7,318 bases of DNA from Chitinophagaceae bacterium (GCA_017989935.1 JAGNOY010000092.1:1-7318); one strand, 5' to 3'. Shown: positions 1 through 6,380, counted from the stretch's first letter. The notes: generated by a model not told the origin, from the sequence alone. Program-made: numbers and translations.

Positions 1-396
1 ATTAAAGACTCAAGTTGGTTTGAAAACTTAAACAAACCTTCGTGGAATCCGCCAGCTTATTTATTTGGTCCGGTCTGGACCCTCTTGTACTTATTCATGG
101 GTATATCGCTATGGTTAATTTGGAAGAGTGACCATGCGAACTTGACTAGAAGAAAGGCAATTCTGACTTTTTGCATTCAAATAAGTTTTAATTTTTTCTG
201 GTCCATTTTATTTTTCAGATTTCAGAACCCGTTTGCTGCTTTCATACTTATTTTGCTCTTGCTAAGTTCCATTTTCCTCACAATGAATTTCTTTTATTCA
301 ATATCTAAGAAGGCCACGTGGCTGCTTGTGCCATACTTATTATGGGTATGCTTTGCAACGATATTAAATTATTTTATTTGGAAGTTGAATATATAG
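1..396 (+). CDS. tspO: TspO/MBR family protein, 5'-truncated by window edge
   Basis: The reading frame is open from base 1, so the gene begins outside the window; 131 residues remain of a family usually near 155-160. The visible part opens with the family signature after helix 1: W6, then K12-P13-S14-W15-N16-P17-P18, followed by F22-G23-P24-V25-W26 and L29-Y30. Several hydrophobic helices follow, with the family-like stretch Q-x-x-x-N-F-F-W-S and a last helix carrying Y-L-L-W-V and L-N-Y-F-I-W. TspO proteins are five-helix membrane proteins that bind tetrapyrroles and sterol- or isoprenoid-like ligands and are tied to oxidative or light stress in bacteria. An internal TTG at 85 is not a credible start because it would remove the WNPP motif. 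The next gene, YceI, also belongs to a lipophilic-ligand family, but it lies 97 bp away and co-transcription is not shown. Confidence 0.93.
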   Translation: MKDSSWFENLNKPSWNPPAYLFGPVWTLLYLFMGISLWLIWKSDHANLTRRKAILTFCIQISFNFFWSILFFRFQNPFAAFILILLLLSSIFLTMNFFYSISKKATWLLVPYLLWVCFATILNYFIWKLNI

Positions 397-463
397 CTTA
401 GTATGATTGGAATCTTGTAAGTTTATTACAATATAATGTAACATTTTTATTTGCTGTTAGATA

Positions 464-471
464 GACCTTTG
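464..471 (+). promoter_or_regulatory. Possible -7 box upstream of the YceI gene
   Basis: GACCTTTG matches the Bacteroidota -7 consensus TAnnTTTG at five of six fixed positions and lies 22 bases before the ATG at 494, which would leave a short leader. No TTTG-like -33 element is seen at the usual 17-23 base spacing, so this is a weak call. Confidence 0.28.
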
Positions 472-493
472 CCATTCAATCATCATCAATAAA

Positions 494-1093
494 ATGGATA
501 ATAAAACTAAATGGTCAATTGATAAAGACCACAGCACAATTTCTTTCAAAATTCGACATCTTATGATTGCCAATGTAAACGGCTCATTTAAAAATTTTGA
601 TGGTAGTATCTATACAACAGGCTCCGATTTTACAAATGCCGAAATTGATTTATGGATAGACCCAGCGTCAATAGATACTGGCGAGGCAAAGCGAGATGAA
701 CATTTAAAAGGATTTGATTTTCTTGATGCCTCTAAACATAATCAAATTAGCTTCAGATCAAATACCATGCAAAGGAAGGAAACAGAAGGGGCGTATGAAT
801 TATGGGGAGATTTTACATTAAAGGGAATAACTAAACACATTCAATTAGATGTTGAATTCGGAGGAGTAGCTAAGGATTTAAATGGAAAGGAAAAAGCTGG
901 TTTTGTTGTTACAGGAAAAATAAATCGAAGCGATTGGAATCTGCTGTGGAATCCAACTTTAGAATCTGGTGGATTTTTAGTTAGTGATGAAATCAAAATT
1001 ACCTGTGAATTAGAATTAGATAATCTTGGTACACTCGATGATACAATGAAATTGGAGAAGGAAAATAATATAGCTCAATCAGCACAAAGTTAA
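494..1093 (+). CDS. YceI family protein (lipid-binding-like domain)
   Basis: This 199-residue protein matches YceI along nearly its whole length. The opening strand has W7-x-x-D10-x-x-H13-S14 with F18-x-I-R-H22. The middle has the typical I-D-T-G, K-R-D-E-H-L and F-D-F-L-D run. The end has R-S-D-W-N-L-x-W-N, then G-G-F-L-V-S-D-E-I-K-I. YceI domains form a lipocalin-like barrel that holds polyisoprenoid chains; the cellular role is unclear and often stress-linked. There is no signal peptide, so this copy is predicted cytoplasmic, unlike periplasmic E. coli YceI. After the barrel come roughly 25 polar residues (L-D-D-T-M-K-L onward) that look like a disordered tail. The ATG at 494 is chosen because the conserved W-x-x-D strand starts right after it and an A/T-rich leader without a Shine-Dalgarno precedes it, normal in this phylum. 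Confidence 0.93.
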   Translation: MDNKTKWSIDKDHSTISFKIRHLMIANVNGSFKNFDGSIYTTGSDFTNAEIDLWIDPASIDTGEAKRDEHLKGFDFLDASKHNQISFRSNTMQRKETEGAYELWGDFTLKGITKHIQLDVEFGGVAKDLNGKEKAGFVVTGKINRSDWNLLWNPTLESGGFLVSDEIKITCELELDNLGTLDDTMKLEKENNIAQSAQS

Positions 1094-1235
1094 TTATGAT
1101 TAGGTACTTCAAAAGTGCTGCATATCATAGTATAATGATATATAAATTGTTTATTCTATCAACGAATGAATATCCAAGTTAATTGTCATACAACAATACA
1201 AGAAACATTTTATTCATTTACAAAAAACAATCACA

Positions 1236-1715
1236 ATGAACACACCAAAATTTATCCTAGCATTATTTGTTTGTCTTGCTGTCACAACAGTAAATTCTTA
1301 TAGTCAAGTTAGCAAAAGGTCTGAAAAAGCAAGAAAAGAAGTAAAGAAGGCAAACAAGGATGTGCATGAATCAAATGAAAATTTGATGGATGCAAAAAAT
1401 GAATTGCAAAAGGCAAATCAAGATTCGCTAAAGGATTATATGGCATTTAAACAAGATGCAGAAATAGACATTGCACAAAACAGGAAAGCAATTGCTGAAT
1501 TACGCGCTAAAGAAGGGCGTTTTACAGATAAAGAAAGAATAACCTATAATTCAAAAATTGCTAAGCTTGAAGAAAAGAATGACAAATTGCAGCAAGATAT
1601 AAACACTGCCAATCATACCAACTTTGGGAAGTGGCTATCCTTCAAGAAAGAGTTTACACATGATATGAAAGACATAATCAAATCTTTGAAGGATTTAGGA
1701 GAAAGTAATAAATAA
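1236..1715 (+). CDS. Secreted/periplasmic coiled-coil protein, function unknown
   Basis: This is a 159-residue protein that I cannot assign to a named family. Residues 1-23 form a standard signal peptide: K5, a hydrophobic core from about F6 to V19, and a likely cut after S21-Y22-S23 before Q24. The mature protein is almost all charged helix, rich in K, E, A, N and D. It has coiled-coil-like stretches at about 27-65 (S-E-K-A-R-K-E-V-K-K-A-N) and 75-128 (including A-E-L-R-A-K-E and K-L-E-E-K-N-D-K-L-Q-Q-D-I). The tail, with F-G-K-W and F-T-H-D-M-K-D-I, is more amphipathic. No enzymatic motif is visible. The lipoprotein gene starts 4 bp after the stop, so the two are almost certainly co-transcribed and may act together in the periplasm. 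That link is inference from spacing only. Confidence 0.85.
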   Translation: MNTPKFILALFVCLAVTTVNSYSQVSKRSEKARKEVKKANKDVHESNENLMDAKNELQKANQDSLKDYMAFKQDAEIDIAQNRKAIAELRAKEGRFTDKERITYNSKIAKLEEKNDKLQQDINTANHTNFGKWLSFKKEFTHDMKDIIKSLKDLGESNK

Positions 1716-1719
1716 TTGC

Positions 1720-2334
1720 ATGAAACAAATTAGTTTATGGGTGATTGGCTCAGCGCTGTTGTTGGCATCTTGTTCTTCAACTAGAATAGTCAGCAGTTGG
1801 AAGCAACCTAACAAGCAAGTTAATATAGAAAAATTACACAAAGTATTAGTAGTGGCATTGTTGAATAATGAATTAAATCGGCATAAAGCCGAAGATCAGA
1901 TGGTTGGATATCTTCAAGGAAAGGGCGTGGCATCATACAATTACCTCACAGATGATTTTAATAAGAATAATGAAAAGGCTCTTCAAAAGAAGATAAAAGA
2001 AGGTGGATTTGATGGCGCTATTACTATGCGCTTGGTTGATTTAGATAAGGATAGTGTTTATTACCCAGGAAGTTTTAATACTAACTATCCAAACTACTAT
2101 CGAAATTTTGACGGCTATTATTATCGAAATTTTGAATTGTTCAACACACCAGGTATTTACACAATGACTCGAACATATACGATTGAAACAACTGTTTTTT
2201 CGATCAAAGAAGATAAATTGATTTGGATAGGTATTACTAAAAGTGTCAATCCAAAAGGGATTCAAAAAATGACGAATGAAATTGCCTCAGTATTATACAG
2301 GAAAATGCGCCGAGAAGGATTTGTTTCAAAGTAG
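1720..2334 (+). CDS. Putative lipoprotein, unknown function
   Basis: This 204-residue protein starts with a lipoprotein signal: K2, a hydrophobic core, then the lipobox L15-A16-S17-C18 and S19-S20. It should be lipid-anchored after cleavage at C18. The body begins with S-S-W-K, followed by K-V-L-V-V-A-L-L and a charged helix with R-H-K-A-E-D-Q-M-V. Later come G-G-F-D-G-A-I-T-M-R-L and a C-terminal strand-and-helix part (T-Y-T-I-E-T-T-V-F-S, then K-L-I-W-I-G). This alternating layout resembles DUF4136-like or CsgG/GNA1162-like envelope lipoproteins, but I see no motif that settles it. Residues 126-141 are a Tyr-rich imperfect octapeptide duplication (Y-Y-R-N-F twice). The gene lies 4 bp behind the coiled-coil gene and is probably in the same transcript. 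Being a lipoprotein is well supported; the role is unknown. Confidence 0.86.
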   Translation: MKQISLWVIGSALLLASCSSTRIVSSWKQPNKQVNIEKLHKVLVVALLNNELNRHKAEDQMVGYLQGKGVASYNYLTDDFNKNNEKALQKKIKEGGFDGAITMRLVDLDKDSVYYPGSFNTNYPNYYRNFDGYYYRNFELFNTPGIYTMTRTYTIETTVFSIKEDKLIWIGITKSVNPKGIQKMTNEIASVLYRKMRREGFVSK

Positions 2335-2370
2335 CAATGCCTTATGTTATTTTCTTCAGAATAAAGTATG

Positions 2371-2452
2371 ATTCTATAATTCATAGCACTTGATATTTTG
2401 AACTGGCATTTAATATAGTAGCTATTAAAAGGATTTTCTTGAATTATAGAAT
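2371..2452. repeat. 13-bp perfect inverted repeat with 56-nt spacer
   Basis: ATTCTATAATTCA at 2371-2383 is exactly complementary to TGAATTATAGAAT at 2440-2452. After a 3-nt bulge (2368-2370) the pairing continues outward, AAGT (2364-2367) with ACTT (2453-2456). Inside, TAGC (2384-2387) can pair with GCTA (2421-2424). It lies in the 258-bp gap between the lipoprotein stop and the CsbD start. No U-tract follows the right arm, so it is not a standard intrinsic terminator. No target-site duplication is seen at the arms. It may be an untranslated RNA structure or a small palindromic repeat. Confidence 0.6.
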
Positions 2453-2592
2453 ACTTCCTCTAATGTGTGGTTATTTAGTTTTTAGAATATGATAAACATA
2501 TAAATTTTAAACAGAATTTTATAACAAGTTTATGCTCTTTGTGAATCAATTTTGTATCGTGCTAATTAGTTTACAATAAAATTAGAAATGAT

Positions 2593-2778
2593 ATGAACTC
2601 AACAGAATTAACCGGTAATTGGGAAGATCAAAAAGGAAAATTGAAACAACAATTTGCAACACTTACTGATGATGATTTGTTTTTTGAAGAAGGGGAAAAA
2701 GATGAAATGTTGGGCAGACTTGAAATAAAGTTAGGCATAACAAAAGAAGAATTGCACAAATTTATTTCAGTATTTTAA
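2593..2778 (+). CDS. CsbD-like stress protein
   Basis: This 61-residue protein matches the CsbD-like family in length and pattern. It has G8-N9-W10 followed by K-G-K-L-K-Q, then L-T-D-D-D-L, an acidic stretch E-E-G-E-K-D-E and G-R-L-E-x-K-L-G-I-T-K-E-E-L. CsbD was named as a sigma-B general-stress protein in Bacillus; homologues across bacteria are induced by osmotic, phosphate or stationary-phase stress, and the biochemical role is not known. There is no signal peptide or membrane segment, so it is predicted to be a small soluble helical cytoplasmic protein. The ATG at 2593 puts the conserved GNW where it sits in relatives; the ATG at 2588 is out of frame and meets a stop at once. A weak -7-like CAATTTTG lies at 2547-2554. 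Confidence 0.92.
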   Translation: MNSTELTGNWEDQKGKLKQQFATLTDDDLFFEEGEKDEMLGRLEIKLGITKEELHKFISVF

Positions 2779-2826
2779 TACGAAAAACGTGACTGTATTG
2801 TCAATTAAGTGTGACGCTAGGAAGTA

Positions 2827-2834
2827 TACATTTG
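2827..2834 (+). promoter_or_regulatory. Candidate TAnnTTTG -7 box for the DUF5670/YtxH genes
   Basis: TACATTTG fits all six fixed positions of the Bacteroidota -7 consensus TAnnTTTG and lies in the gap between CsbD and the DUF5670-like gene, about 100 bases ahead of the ATG at 2935. The nearest TTG upstream (2798-2800) is 26 bases away, longer than usual. A small hairpin (AAGCT 2885-2889 with AGCTT 2896-2900) would fall in the leader. A box of this size can occur by chance. Confidence 0.38.
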
Positions 2835-2934
2835 CGATTAATGTTCTAATAGAAGACTTGTAGAAATAGCCATTCAACAACAAGAAGCTTGTAATAGCTT
2901 AGATAAAATTTTAACCAATTAAAACTTAAAGAAT

Positions 2935-3093
2935 ATGGGAAACTTACTTTATATCGTGGCAGTAGTACTAATCATATTATGGGCTGTCGGATTTTTTGCA
3001 TATAGCGCTGGTTCAATCATACATATTTTACTTGTGATTGCCTTAATAGCAGTGCTTTTGCGAATTATACAAGGAGAAAGAATTATTAAATAA
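2935..3093 (+). CDS. DUF5670/lmo0937-like small membrane protein
   Basis: This is a 52-residue open frame from ATG 2935 to TAA 3091-3093. It opens M-G-N-L-L-Y, runs through a hydrophobic helix (about residues 4-23, with W16-A-V-G-F-F), turns at S24-A-G-S, and has a second hydrophobic helix (about 28-42) that ends in a basic tail R-I-I-Q-G-E-R. This two-helix plan with the N-L-L-Y start, the W-x-x-G-F motif, the S-A-G-S-I-I-H-I-L-L turn and the L-R-I-I-Q-G end is that of the lmo0937/DUF5670 family. These very short inner-membrane proteins are often found with CsbD and YtxH genes; their function is unknown. YtxH starts 15 bp after the stop, so the two form a likely operon. The gene is short enough to be missed by length cut-offs. 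Confidence 0.88.
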   Translation: MGNLLYIVAVVLIILWAVGFFAYSAGSIIHILLVIALIAVLLRIIQGERIIK

Positions 3094-3108
3094 ATAAAAA
3101 ATTAAATT

Positions 3109-3369
3109 ATGAGTACTGGAAAAATTGTAGTCGGTGCATTAGCTGGATTAGCTATGGGAAGTTTGCTTGGCATTTTGTTTGCCCCTGAAAAGGGATCACG
3201 AACGCGAAGAAAAATTTTGAGCAAAGGAGAAGATTATATGGATGATTTTAAAGAAAAGGTTCAAGATTATGTAGAAAATTTAAAGGATACATATGAGAAA
3301 ACTCTTCAAGATACAGCGCATTTGCTAAGTAAAGAAGCTATTACGCAAGAAGAGAATCATGTGAAATAA
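3109..3369 (+). CDS. YtxH domain-containing protein
   Basis: This 86-residue protein has the YtxH layout. A glycine/alanine-rich N-terminal membrane helix (about residues 5-24) ends in the family signature F24-A25-P26-E27-K28-G29-S30-R31-T32-R33. A charged amphipathic helix follows (about 35-75, with D-Y-M-D-D-F-K-E-K-V and Y-V-E-N-L-K). The C-terminal part is therefore likely to sit in the cytoplasm as a coiled coil. YtxH proteins belong to the general-stress set in Bacillus and are widespread in Bacteroidota; their molecular role is unknown. The layout is reminiscent of the YqjD/ElaB family (DUF883), except that those have the membrane helix at the C-terminus. The gene lies 15 bp behind the DUF5670-like gene. 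The ATG at 3109 is the only start that keeps the full membrane helix. Confidence 0.92.
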   Translation: MSTGKIVVGALAGLAMGSLLGILFAPEKGSRTRRKILSKGEDYMDDFKEKVQDYVENLKDTYEKTLQDTAHLLSKEAITQEENHVK

Positions 3370-3475
3370 TTCTAAATTATTCGTATGTAAATTTAATTTA
3401 GCTACTTGCTTAAGGCATGTTCAATTGCATGGTTACTATCTTATGAATGCACGAGGGAATAAGCTTATTTATTTT

Positions 3476-3527
3476 TCTTAGTATCCATACGTCAAATAAG
3501 ATAAGATAAAAGTGCAGATACTAAAGA
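3476..3527 (+). other. Bulged hairpin in the leader of the holin-like gene
   Basis: TCTTAGTATC (3476-3485) pairs with GATACTAA-A-GA (3517-3527), giving ten base pairs with a single bulged A at 3525. The 31-nt spacer contains the short tandem run ATAAGATAAGATAA (from 3496). The structure ends 20 bases before the ATG at 3548. It could form in the untranslated leader, but no function can be read from it. Confidence 0.42.
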
Positions 3528-3547
3528 TTAATTAAATTGAAATATAG

Positions 3548-3889
3548 ATGAATGATACTACAGAAATAGAAACGCTTTACCAGCAAGCAGAAAACTTTGG
3601 TAAAACAACCATGAAGCTTTGGAAGTGTCAAGCTATTGATACCCTGTCTGATCTAATCTCTTCATTTGTTGTATTTATTGTGCTATTCATTGGGGCTTTA
3701 TTTACATGCCTATTTGCAAGTGTTTCATTGGCTTATTGGTTAGGGAAGTGCTTTGGGAACAATTCTATAGGTTTTATTCTTGTGGCAGGTTTGTATTTTT
3801 TCTTTACGAGTGTAATTTATTTAGGCAGGAATAGATTTATGAAGAGTCCATTTTACAATGCTTTGATTGCACGATTACAAAAGAAATAG
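3548..3889 (+). CDS. Holin-X/YqjE-like two-helix membrane protein
   Basis: This 113-residue protein has a charged N-terminal amphipathic helix (about residues 5-36, including Y-Q-Q-A-E-N-F-G-K and T-L-S-D-L). Two strongly hydrophobic helices follow at about 38-64 and 73-93, joined by a short turn G66-K-C-F-G-N-N-S, with a basic tail (R94-N-R-F, then R-L-Q-K-K). This is the architecture of the putative actinobacterial holin-X (phage_holin_3_6) group that includes E. coli YqjE. Despite the name, there is no phage context here, and members are normal chromosomal membrane proteins of unknown role. The 105-residue gene follows after 3 bp, so they are almost certainly co-transcribed. The gene lies 178 bp after YtxH and may have its own promoter or read-through control, given the hairpin in its leader. 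Confidence 0.82.
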   Translation: MNDTTEIETLYQQAENFGKTTMKLWKCQAIDTLSDLISSFVVFIVLFIGALFTCLFASVSLAYWLGKCFGNNSIGFILVAGLYFFFTSVIYLGRNRFMKSPFYNALIARLQKK

Positions 3890-3892
3890 ATT

Positions 3893-4210
3893 ATGGAGTA
3901 TAATAATAAAGTAGAATTAGAGAACTACATCCAATCCTTGAAGTTGAAACAAACGCTAGAATTAGATTTATTAAAGCAAGGCATGAAACATACAGTTGAA
4001 GGCATGGAACCATTGAATATCTTGAAGCGAACTTTACATGAAATAGTAAGTAATCAAGAATTTAAAAGGAAACTGATTAATTCAGCCTTCCTACTTGGAA
4101 CAAGTTATCTGATTGAAAAGGCGGCTCCTAAAAAGCCTCTGAATACAATGACTAGTTTATTAGCATCCATTATAGAATTTTCTTTGTTTAAGTTCAGAGA
4201 GAAGATTTAA
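3893..4210 (+). CDS. Hypothetical 105-residue protein, YqjK-position partner of the holin-like gene
   Basis: I do not recognise a named family. The first half is a polar helix (about residues 5-32, N-K-V-E-L-E-N-Y and K-Q-T-L-E-L-D-L-L-K-Q). A P40-containing linker and a second helix (I-L-K-R-T-L-H-E-I-V) follow. The second half has two moderately hydrophobic stretches (about 61-74 and 86-99) separated by K-A-A-P-K-K-P. The hydrophobic stretches are short, so it may be a peripheral or hairpin-inserted membrane protein. It begins 3 bp after the holin-like stop and should be translated from the same mRNA. In gene order it takes the place that yqjK holds behind yqjE in enterobacteria, but I see no sequence signature that shows homology. 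It is the last gene before the convergent copper ATPase. Confidence 0.78.
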   Translation: MEYNNKVELENYIQSLKLKQTLELDLLKQGMKHTVEGMEPLNILKRTLHEIVSNQEFKRKLINSAFLLGTSYLIEKAAPKKPLNTMTSLLASIIEFSLFKFREKI

Positions 4211-4270
4211 ATAAAGCAAGCTGAGCAATGTCGAAAGTTAATACGTAATTCTATTTTGTTTGGCGTGCAC

Positions 4271-6376
4271 CTAATTTATTTTGCGGTATCGTAATCTCAG
4301 CGAATTAAGAATTAGCACTACATCACTTAGTCCCATGATGGCTGCACCCCAAGTTGGTGTTAAATAGCCACTTGCTGCAAAAGGAATAGCTACGATATTG
4401 TAAAAGAAGGCCCAAAAAAGATTGCCTTTTATTGTTTGATAGGTTTTTTTTCCAAGCTCGATTGCTGCAACAAGACTGTTTAAATTATTATTTAATAAAA
4501 TGACTTGCGCACTTTGCATGGCAATATGTGAAGAGTCGCTCAAGGAAATGCCGATATCTGCTTTAGTTAAAGAAGGGGCATCATTTATGCCATCACCGAC
4601 CATCGCTGTAGGAAATTTTTTCATCAACTTGTCAAGCACACTCAGTTTATCCGCAGGTAATTGTTCTCCATAAAATTCTTCTATGTTGGTTTCTTGAACG
4701 AGTTGCTTGCATTTCTCGTTTCTATCTCCACTTAATAAAACTGTATGATAGTTTTTTGCATGTAACGTTTGTATAAGTTCAACGGCGCCTGATCTCAGTT
4801 CATCTTTCATATCTATCCAACCTACCAAAGTATTATTTTTTGTTAGATACAAATCATGTCGCTCTTGGTCGGAGGAATTAGGCAAGAGACGATAAGAGCC
4901 AAGTTGCCATTTGTTTTGTTGCTGATCTATAGCACTTAATCCTTTTCCTTTCAATTCTTCAATAGATTGGAAGGGAAGAATTTGCGCCATATGCCAATTT
5001 TTACAAATACTTTTAGCAATAGGGTGTGATGAATGTTGTTCTAATGAAAATACAATTGATTTAAATTCTTGCTCAGGAATGTCGGTGTAGAATTGATGTA
5101 TATTTAATTTGCCAGTGGTAAGAGTGCCAGTTTTATCAAAGACAAATTGTTTAATGTCTTTGAATTTTTCTAAAGTGTCTCCGCCTTTAATCAATATCCC
5201 TAATTTAGCTGCTCGACCTAAGCCAACCATAACTGCAGCCGGCGTGGCAAGTCCCATTGCACAAGGACAGGCTATCACCATCACAGCAATACTTCTCATG
5301 ATACTAGATTCCAGGGCATTATGTAAAAACCAGAAATTAATAATGAATGTGATTACAGCAATAGCTAACACAGAGGGAATAAATATAACACTAATTCGAT
5401 CGGCGAGTCTTTGTAGCGGAGGTTTAATGGCTTGCGCTTCATTCACCAATTTGATGATTTGTGCAAGTGCCGTATTCTTCCCCACAGCCGTTGCTTTCAT
5501 GCGTATATTTCCTTCAACGAGTAGTGTACCTCCGATTACTTGATTTTCAATTTCTTTACTTACAGGAATGCTCTCTCCTGTCATCATACTTTCATCAATC
5601 AATGCATTGCCAGATAACACCATCCCGTCTATAGGTATTTTATCTCCAGCGTTGACTTGAATTATATCGTCAACCTTTACAAACTCATTATCGATTTCTT
5701 GTATGGTTTCTTTTCCTATACTATCTACCCAAACAATTTTGGCTTTTGCTTTCTGAAAACTCATCAAACTTCTCATGGCAGTTGTTGTGGATCTTACTGC
5801 ATATTCTTCGAGATAATTTCCTGCAAGTACCAAGGTGATAATGGAAGCTGTTGTTTCGAAAAATAAATATTGATGCACATCTTCTGGATGAAGATACCAC
5901 CCTACAAGACTATATATAAAGGCAGCAGAAGAACCAATAAAAACCAATACATCCATATTGGGAATTCCATTTTGTAAGGATCTAAAAGCGCTTCTTCCGA
6001 AATAATAGGCCCCAATAAGATACACGGGTAAGGCTAGCCCACATTGTACAATAGGATTATGTAAGGGAGCCCATGCAATAAACATATGGCTCATTAAGGG
6101 AATCCATAATAAGATACAAATAATTAAATAAGGAGCGATGGACGATCCAACAACATGTTGATGTTCATCTTTTCTAAGCACATGATAACCTAAAGAATCT
6201 ATGCCATCAAAAAGGGTTTCTTTTTTGTTTTCATCTTCAAGTTGAAAGTTCACTTCTCCTGTAGCTGCATTTACTACTACATGTGTAGCTCCTTGTTTAT
6301 CCAAGTATTTCTGAATAGATAAGGCACAATTTCCACAAGTCATTCCTTCAACTTGACATTGTATGGCTGTACTCAT
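4271..6376 (-). CDS. copA: Copper-translocating P-type ATPase (P1B type)
   Basis: This 701-residue P1B ATPase exports Cu(I) across the inner membrane. It has one N-terminal metal-binding domain with G-M-T-C14-G-N-C17, then eight predicted helices near 80-102, 109-127, 143-162, 172-192, 328-350, 358-381, 653-671 and 676-695. The actuator loop has T266-G-E-S269. The metal-binding helix 6 has C370-P-C372, the phosphorylated aspartate is D414 in D-K-T-G-T, the nucleotide-domain His-Pro is H451-P452, and the hinge is G594-D-G-I-N-D-A-P601. Y659-N660 in helix 7 and M681-x-x-S684 in helix 8 fit the Cu(I) class. S684 is followed by D685, where CopA proteins often have a second Ser. The ATG at 6376 is preferred to an upstream TTG at 6394 because the promoter-like TACCTTTG lies between them. 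No copper chaperone or regulator gene is in the window. Confidence 0.94.
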   Translation of the reverse strand: MSTAIQCQVEGMTCGNCALSIQKYLDKQGATHVVVNAATGEVNFQLEDENKKETLFDGIDSLGYHVLRKDEHQHVVGSSIAPYLIICILLWIPLMSHMFIAWAPLHNPIVQCGLALPVYLIGAYYFGRSAFRSLQNGIPNMDVLVFIGSSAAFIYSLVGWYLHPEDVHQYLFFETTASIITLVLAGNYLEEYAVRSTTTAMRSLMSFQKAKAKIVWVDSIGKETIQEIDNEFVKVDDIIQVNAGDKIPIDGMVLSGNALIDESMMTGESIPVSKEIENQVIGGTLLVEGNIRMKATAVGKNTALAQIIKLVNEAQAIKPPLQRLADRISVIFIPSVLAIAVITFIINFWFLHNALESSIMRSIAVMVIACPCAMGLATPAAVMVGLGRAAKLGILIKGGDTLEKFKDIKQFVFDKTGTLTTGKLNIHQFYTDIPEQEFKSIVFSLEQHSSHPIAKSICKNWHMAQILPFQSIEELKGKGLSAIDQQQNKWQLGSYRLLPNSSDQERHDLYLTKNNTLVGWIDMKDELRSGAVELIQTLHAKNYHTVLLSGDRNEKCKQLVQETNIEEFYGEQLPADKLSVLDKLMKKFPTAMVGDGINDAPSLTKADIGISLSDSSHIAMQSAQVILLNNNLNSLVAAIELGKKTYQTIKGNLFWAFFYNIVAIPFAASGYLTPTWGAAIMGLSDVVLILNSLRLRYRKIN

Positions 6377-6380
6377 CTTG

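Noticed and set aside
415..441. Hairpin TTGTAA/TTACAA after the TspO stop, overlapping an alternative TTACA/TGTAA
   Set aside because: Short, wholly A/T-rich stems without an adjacent U-tract; not distinguishable from background as a terminator.
1104..1141. Two small hairpins after the YceI gene (GTACTT/AAGTGC and ATATCAT/ATGATAT)
   Set aside because: Six to seven A/T-rich pairs each with no U-tract; such structures are common by chance in this composition.
2041..2265. Open frame of 74 codons on the - strand
   Set aside because: It lies wholly inside the lipoprotein gene, has no family-like pattern, and is explained as an antisense shadow.
3548..3889. Reading the holin-like gene as a prophage remnant
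   Set aside because: No other phage gene is nearby, and holin-X-like proteins are ordinary chromosomal membrane proteins in many bacteria.
5109..5866. Two + strand open frames (5109-5543 and 5657-5866) within the copper ATPase gene
   Set aside because: They are antisense to highly conserved ATPase motifs, and their translations show no recognisable domain.
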